Below, in pieces: positions 58,226 through 64,000 of a stretch of DNA of 64,000 nt. The stretch is taken from contig JAJFPB010000004.1 of the NCBI GenBank assembly GCA_020881915.1, positions 5,456,001 to 5,520,000 of the forward strand. The letters are read 5' to 3'. Numbering within the stretch: position 1 is the stretch's first letter; each line of letters starts with the position of its first letter. The translations under genes were made by a program, and so were the position numbers. A model generated the notes under the pieces. That model saw only the letters and a list, made by a program, of their open reading frames with translations. It did not search any database and had not been told where the DNA came from. The DNA comes from Paramyrothecium sp. XJ0827 (taxonomy: Eukaryota; Ascomycota; Sordariomycetes; Hypocreales; Stachybotryaceae).

Positions 58226-60124
58226 ATGATCGTTCTTGGAGCACTTGTGTCTTTCTCCTGTCTGGGCGCCGCCCGGGCCGCTATAGCGTGGGGACCTTGC
58301 GGCGACCTGCCAAGCAATGGACCGCTGCCAGTTCAATGCGCCAACCTCAAGGTTCCGCTGGATTATGCCAATGCGGCCTCGAGCCAAAGTCTCACCTTGA
58401 ACTTGGCCCGGATTCGTGCTATCCACCAGCCTTCCAAAGGCAGCATTCAGCTGAACTTTGGAGGTCCTGGCGGTGCAGCTCGCGGTGACCTACAAACTTT
58501 GGCCGTCAACTTGATGGGGTAATTAAACCCATATACACTTCTCAACTCTTGACAAATTTCTGACTTGGATGTAAGCATTTCCGGCGGACATTTTGATTTG
58601 GTCGCATTTGACCCACGGTAAGGATTAGTGGATGACTTGTATTTCAAAACTGATTAAAGGTAGTGGCACTGGAAATACTTTGCGGTTTGCCTGCTACAAG
58701 GGGGGCTTAGGTGTACTGGAGACTTTTGCGAGAACTTCATTCACAAATCACTCTGATGTCGCGCCTGGGGCTACTTGGGCTTGGGGTACTTTGGACGCCA
58801 AAGTATGCCATGCGGAGGAAAACGATATCGGTAGCTTGCTTGGTACTGCGTACGTTGCCCGAGACTTGATCAGTGTTGTAGATGCTCTGGAAGAAGACGG
58901 CATGTTGCGGTACTGGGGTAAGTCGACAGGATAAGTCTCTGAAGTGACGAAGGTTGACCGTTGCTGCCAGGTTTCTCGTACGGCACAACCCTTGGTGCGA
59001 CTGTAGCAGCCATGTTTCCCCAAAGAATCGATAAGCTGATCCTCGACGGTGTGCAAAACCCGCATGAATACTACCATGCCACGGCGTACGTTATCTTGAT
59101 CTTTCAGCCCGGAGGTGGTACTGGCCCTTGAACTAACGAGTTGCCCATTTTGTAGTGATTTTGAAGAGTGGACGGACTCCGACAAGGTCTTTCATGGCAT
59201 TTTCAAAACTTGCCTGGAACTGCCAGACAACTGCGCACTCTCTGCAGAAGGCAGCACCGTAGAGGAGATTGAGGACAAGGTCTGGGGTCTCCTAAATCGT
59301 GTCAAGTTCCATCCGATAGTCAGCGGGACCCATATGATTGACTATACGGTCCTAAAAGCTATGTTTGCCTTCAACCTTTACACCACCGCGCTCTGGCCAC
59401 TTTTCGCCTCCGCCCTACAAGGTCTTCTCCACGACGAGGCCAACCTGGCACTGGAAATTCTTCTGTCCATCTTTACCCCAACTGACCTCCAGACGGCCGA
59501 AAAGCAGATCCAAGTTAGCATGGCCCTGATGGGGATCCACTGCTCGGATCGCACTGCTCGGGTTGCTAGCTTCGAGGAATATCTGCCAACGCTGAATCGA
59601 CTCTACAATACCAGCCGAGTAATGGGTGATGCATCAGCTACCCTTAATATGGGATGTGCGCAGTGGTTATTCGATGCTCGAGAACGATATAACGGTGACT
59701 TCAACGTGAGGACAGCCAATCCTATCCTTGTTATAGGCAATCACTTCGATGGCCATACGCCTCTTGTGTCAGCCTACAACGTTAGTGCTGGGTTCGAGCG
59801 AAGCCGAGTGCTTGAAGTTGCAGGTTACGGGGTTTGTCCCCAACAATTGCTCATTTGTCACTGCGTGCTAATCTTGTGGGATAGCATTCTGCCTTAAACG
59901 TCCCTTCTAAATGTACGGTGGAGAAGGTGTCTGCCTACTTTAACCACGGAACTCTTCCTCCGCATGGCTTTGTCTGTCAGTCATCGGCGCCACCGTATTC
60001 TGGCTTAGGATGGCCAGACGTGTTTGCAGATATGCCTGGTAACAACAGCTTCCCACGCCGTTTCCAGCGAAGGGATATGGATCTAGCCCACGGGTTTATT
60101 CCTAGCGGAATGCGTTTTGTATAG
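58226..60124 (+). CDS. secreted alpha/beta hydrolase, S33 / TAP-like peptidase family, 539 aa
   Basis: Six exons: 58226..58518, 58576..58617, 58664..58917, 58971..59085, 59156..59831 and 59885..60124. Every junction is phase-consistent, and the two small introns restore family motifs. A signal peptide is visible (MIVLGALVSFSCLGAARA). The fold marks are LNFGGPGG (oxyanion loop), FDLVAFDPRGTGNT across the second intron, and the nucleophile elbow WGFSYGTTLGA, where Ser lies across the third intron. The lid region spans about residues 240-400. The C-terminal TAP-like part has NPILVIGNHFDGHTPLVSAY (acid/charge region), the splice into HSALNVPSKCTVEKV provides the His, and the domain ends with the Cys-containing NHGTLPPHGFVC. 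Relatives are tripeptidyl or prolyl aminopeptidase-like hydrolases; many fungal ones hydrolyse small esters or amides. The substrate is unknown. Expression probably uses the TATA box at 58116. Confidence 0.9.
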
Positions 60125-60438
60125 GCGAAACATCTGGATATAAGGTTGTGTTAGCAATTCCACGATCTCAACCCTGGATGCTCTCTACTGCGATGATCCA
60201 CATAATGGGATAAGCTATCTGAATTATATGGCAATTCCTACCAATCAAATGATTGACCACGGTTTCTGAACCTGCCCAACCTAAAATTGTATCTTCTAGC
60301 TTGTTGGCAGTAACAAGAATAATGGTTCCATGATGAGGCCCCGGAGATAACTGGATTGCGTTGCCTTAGTCTAGTGGAAGATGGCAAATTAATAAACAGA
60401 TGAGATATATACTCCAGGTAATCGTAAAGCATACAAAT
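60125..60438. other. AT-rich spacer between hydrolase gene and PKS relic
   Basis: No gene supported. It marks the truncated 3' end of the polyketide synthase relic. Confidence 0.5.
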
Positions 60439-63400
60439 CTAAAATATATGTAAAGGTCCATTCCATTTAATGTAATAATACTTTTCGTTATTTCCGACTG
60501 TTGCAAACATCTCGGCACCGCAATGCTGTGCTATTAGTATAGCCATCTGGCCTGTGGCCCCGGCGGCTAAGTGGATCAAAATCTTCTCATTTGGCTGAAG
60601 GCGAGCTATAATCATAAGACAATAATATGCTGTGCGGCCAGAGTTATAAACGAGGCTGCCTCCTTGAATTCCATGCTGTCTGGGATTCGGAATACATGCG
60701 GCAATGTGGTTCTCACACGAGTCCGCATACATGCCGGCGCGGTCAAGCCAACACGATTCCGGGCTAAAAAGGGCTTCCGTGGCCTACTCTCGTGCCCACG
60801 CCCGCGCAATCGCAGCCAAAGCTCTCGCCAGGCAAGCGGCCCTGCGCAACCATAACGTCGCGGAAATTTAATTGACCATGCCCGAGGCTCGAATTCTAGC
60901 TCATATTCGCCAAGCTCCATCTCCAAAGGAGTGTCTTCGATAAACCGTAGTGTATCGAGAATTCTGAGGTACCGATTGAGAGTACCATCGGCGGGCTGAT
61001 ACCTATGGCCTCGCGGCGCAGATGAGGGAACAGCATGGTCTGAATCTTATTATTGGCTTCAATATCTTCAATAACCCTGGCGGTACTGATATGGCCGTCG
61101 CGAACAGTGTATTCGAGCTCTAAGCAATCTTCTTAAGCGATGCTTGTATGACGTTGGATATGTAGGATGCCAAGTCCTTAGACGTACTTGAATTATTCGA
61201 CTCGATCGACAATCCGACAAGCTCTTTTCTAGAGTCTCCAAACGCAGAGTTCTAAGAAAGCCGGTCATAAGGCCGAAATGAGGGTAGTTTTCTCCCATCG
61301 GTGACGATTGTGTGACCCAAATCAGCACAGAAGTCCTAGAAATGACATCCCGTAAGGCTAGAAAGTCTTCTTCGTCCATTGCTATCAGTAACGGTGAGGC
61401 CATTTCAGCAAGAACAACGACAAAATCCTCATGGCTCAGTTGAATATTGTGTGCTTCTTGTAAGCCCATAATGATTTTGGAGCCTAGACGCCTCGCAGAA
61501 TCTTTAGTAAGGGTTTCTTTCTTTCCACTACCACTGGGCACGATGGCGATTACACTCTAGGTCTGCTGTGGCAGGTCTTGACTCTGCTCGAGGGAAGTTA
61601 AGGCCATGATGGAAAATATGGGGCACTCATCAGCTTCGTAGTCTCGCAGAATAAGATCTGTCCCAGAGAAACCTGCTTGCTTCAAGGTTTCGTCCCATTG
61701 TTGCTCTGATACACAGGGACTAAACGCTCGGCTTCCTTCTTCGGCGAGCTACCAGGCAGGGAGGATACCAAAACCCACAGTTGCGTGGATCCTTCTGGGC
61801 GCAATAATTTCGGCGAAAAGAAGCTTGCCCCCAGGTTTTAGTAAAAATTTCAAATTCTCTAAGGTTTTCTCGAGGTTCTTTGTTGCATGAATGACTCCGC
61901 CAGCGATGATCAGGTCATATGTCGATGGCTGGAAACCTTGCTTACTTGGGTCCTTCTCAATATCGAGTATATGGAATGAGATTCTGTCCTCCCGGAACTC
62001 GTTCCTCGCGTTTTCAAAGAGGCTGGGTGATATATCCGTGTAAGCAAATGATTCGAATCTTGTGGTGCCAGTCTCACTTTCGAGAGAATTTAGCATCGAC
62101 GGCAGATTTCTCGTCATGGCTCCGGTACCAGCGCCAACCTCAACAATTTGCAGCTTGGGATTCTCATGCGCCATTAGTTCGAGCAATTTGCGGAGACGCT
62201 GATCACAACAGTGGTCAAACAAGCTGCGGTAAAAGGTGTCCCCAAGATCATTAGTGAAAATCAGATCCAGAGCATCTATAGAACCGCTGAATATGATTTC
62301 AAGATTGCGAGCAACTTGTGCAAAAATTCACCATCCTAGTTTTTCTTTCTCAGAGCGGTCCAGGATCTCATATGCCTGCTTATCGCTCAACTCCTGTCGA
62401 AAAGTCTGTTTCCGGTAATTCTCGACCTGATGGCGAAGCGTGGTTTCCAATTTCCGAAGGTGTGCTGGTGCCTTTTCCAGTGTAGACTGGTCCAAATTGC
62501 TCACTGCCTTGCCTGATATGTGAAACAAAGCCGCCTTCAAGTTTACGAAGAAGTTCACCATCGCAGCGGAGTCAATTGGGCTTACTCGGGCATTGCAGAT
62601 CTTAGCGAGCTGATCAGGGCTTTGAAAGCTGAGTTGTGGGTTCCATTGGACTTGGTGTATCAGGGTTTGTTCACGCTCTGAAGCTGCATCTTTGTGGACA
62701 CTCGAAAGCGGCGACACGGTGACTTGGCCGATGGTAAACAGGGGCGCACCTTGTGCCGAAAGTACCACCATTTTACTATTGAAGCTTGACCTCCCATCAT
62801 AGGTGACTGAGGACAGCATACGCAACGGGGAGCTCTGAGGCTGTTCCCACCCCTCAGCAGATAACTAAGTGTCATGCATTTGGCTTGGTACCATGGTTGG
62901 CACACGCTTGGATAATCCCTTGGAAGTTTGCACGACACTTATCTGAAGTGCGGCGTCGAAAGTGGCCGGATGGACCAAGCTAGATGTCTTGTAATGGTGA
63001 CTAGAAGGCACGATTCGGGCGACAGCACTATCCTTGCCATCCCAGCCAATCTCTCGGAGAACCTGAAAACTATCACCGTATCGAAGACCGTTTTGCTGGC
63101 TATGGGCGTAGAAGGCTCTGGTCTCAATAGCTTGAGAGCATGTAATCAATCCGGGCTTGTATCTTTGCTGAATTGTGGTCACCTCTATCTCGTTTTCTGC
63201 GACGGTGTCACGGAGAGGCGTAGCTTCGTGGTATTATACCTGGATCTTCGTAGCAGAGCATTTGTTCTAACGGTCCCGTAAGTATGAGTAAATAGTGATG
63301 CCGAACCACAAGGATTCTTTCTCGAATATATTGCTCATGAATCGTAAGTGAACCATCGATTCCGTCACATCCGATGCTGATTCTCCTAATGTGATCGGAC

Positions 63401-64000
63401 TTGAAAAGCTGGCCTCCTTAATTCTGAAGCCAGTGATTCTTCGACCGGGCAATGCAGCTTGTTTCACAGCTTCAACGCCTATCACTAACATGCCCACGTC
63501 TGGGTACAAAACCGTATCATGGACCTACGGCGCCCTTGTCAGTTTTTGTAAAGTGACATGGCAGCCTTGAAGTCAACAGAGCAATGAAAAGACTCACCAC
63601 ATTGTCACCAATCCATGGCATTTTCTCGATAGATAGTCGATTCCGCCATCTTGGCTCGAGCGGGTTCCAATCGTGTGATTGCACCCCAAGACTGTCGGAT
63701 GGCACCGCTTTCCGAAGACGGTAATCACGAGCGATTCGAGAGTCTGACCAATAGCTTCGCGTGTGGTTGAAAGGATAACTTCAATCGTGCAGCATTGGGA
63801 TTGGTTCTTTGGACGGAGTTCCGAGATGATGATTCCCCCTGAGTATGGGAACTGGAAAAAATATCGCCTAGCATCGCGAGGAAGCTGGTCGCCGGACAGC
63901 AAGATCCGTTCAAGAAAGAATGGTAGCGGGCCCGAAGGTCTTCCAGTGACATATTTGCCATGATGTCTTGAATAGGCCTTCGCAATGCGGAGTGAGGACC
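60439..64000 (-). pseudogene. highly reducing polyketide synthase relic (AT end, DH, MT, partial ER), running off the window
   Basis: The remains of an HR-PKS, read leftwards. Near 63990 the AT end reads GPHSALRRPIQDI. The DH N-half is at 63267-63700 ([20 protein letters not shown], then after a GTGAGT...GTAG intron [20 protein letters not shown]). The catalytic DH His is Asn, and the following conserved Gly is Asp. The DH C-half at 62865-63182 keeps SSLVHPATFDAALQIS. The methyltransferase at 61749-62222 keeps IVEVGAGTGAMTRNL. The ER fragment at 60439-60926 keeps KILIHLAAGATGQMAILIAQ and then ends; KR and ACP are missing. In-frame stops at 62865 (DT-stop-LSAEGW), 62328 and 61749 (LPAW-stop-LAEEG) can each be explained by TGG to TAG/TGA. 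Frame changes occur around 63600-63900 and 63250. It is clearly non-functional. Confidence 0.88.

Noticed and set aside
1..64000. CRISPR arrays, insertion sequences, rRNA or tRNA genes
   Set aside because: None was recognised by eye. CRISPR and bacterial insertion sequences are not expected in a fungal genome. tRNA genes cannot be excluded without a covariance-model scan.

Overview
The window looks like a stretch of a filamentous ascomycete (Pezizomycotina) chromosome. The evidence is short GT-AG introns of about 50-100 bp that restore reading frames, fungal-only families (SAT-type non-reducing polyketide synthase, HET protein, Pth11-like rhodopsin-fold receptor, very large STAND/NLR-like protein), and AT-rich blocks next to genes whose stop codons look like G-to-A (RIP-type) damage. 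It reads as accessory DNA: no housekeeping gene, rRNA or tRNA was recognised. All exon limits are hand-derived from frame and splice signals.

1-12 kb: the 3' part of a cytochrome P450, an NTF2/SnoaL-like small protein, an orphan 239-aa protein, a two-domain CHR (chromate-type) transporter divergent from a bZIP regulator, a five-exon Pth11-like membrane protein, and a decayed short-chain dehydrogenase. 12.4-14.2 kb: a DHA1-type MFS transporter with an unusual Cys-rich tail.

15.4-24.4 kb: a compact polyketide locus. A six-exon non-reducing PKS (SAT-KS-AT-PT-ACP-ACP-TE, about 2,134 aa) is transcribed divergently from a flavin monooxygenase across a 950-bp shared intergenic region. A 5'-truncated MFS relic and a HET gene broken at its FPSWSWAGW-type motif by two in-frame stops follow. 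About 1.75 kb of AT-rich DNA closes this part.

29.3-55.8 kb: the most unusual part. A roughly 2,100-aa STAND/NLR-like protein has a degenerate Walker A motif (Lys replaced by Glu) and an apparent frame break near its C-terminus. One or two orphan multi-exon genes follow, and then three very large, nearly intronless genes: about 2,085 aa (with a DUF6603-like beta-rich region), 1,056 aa and 1,415 aa. The 1,056-aa and 1,415-aa genes are divergent from each other across 783 bp. The two smaller of these proteins carry sequence patterns that I associate, from memory, with uncharacterised bacterial proteins. I regard this three-gene set as the best candidate for an undescribed, possibly horizontally acquired, multi-protein system.

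56.4-64 kb: a Rossmann-fold atypical SDR, a six-exon secreted S33/TAP-like alpha/beta hydrolase with a good TATA box, and the relic of a highly reducing PKS (end of AT, DH, MT, truncated ER). In that relic several in-frame stops look like Trp TGG codons converted to TAG/TGA, and the DH catalytic His is Asn. It runs off the right edge of the window.
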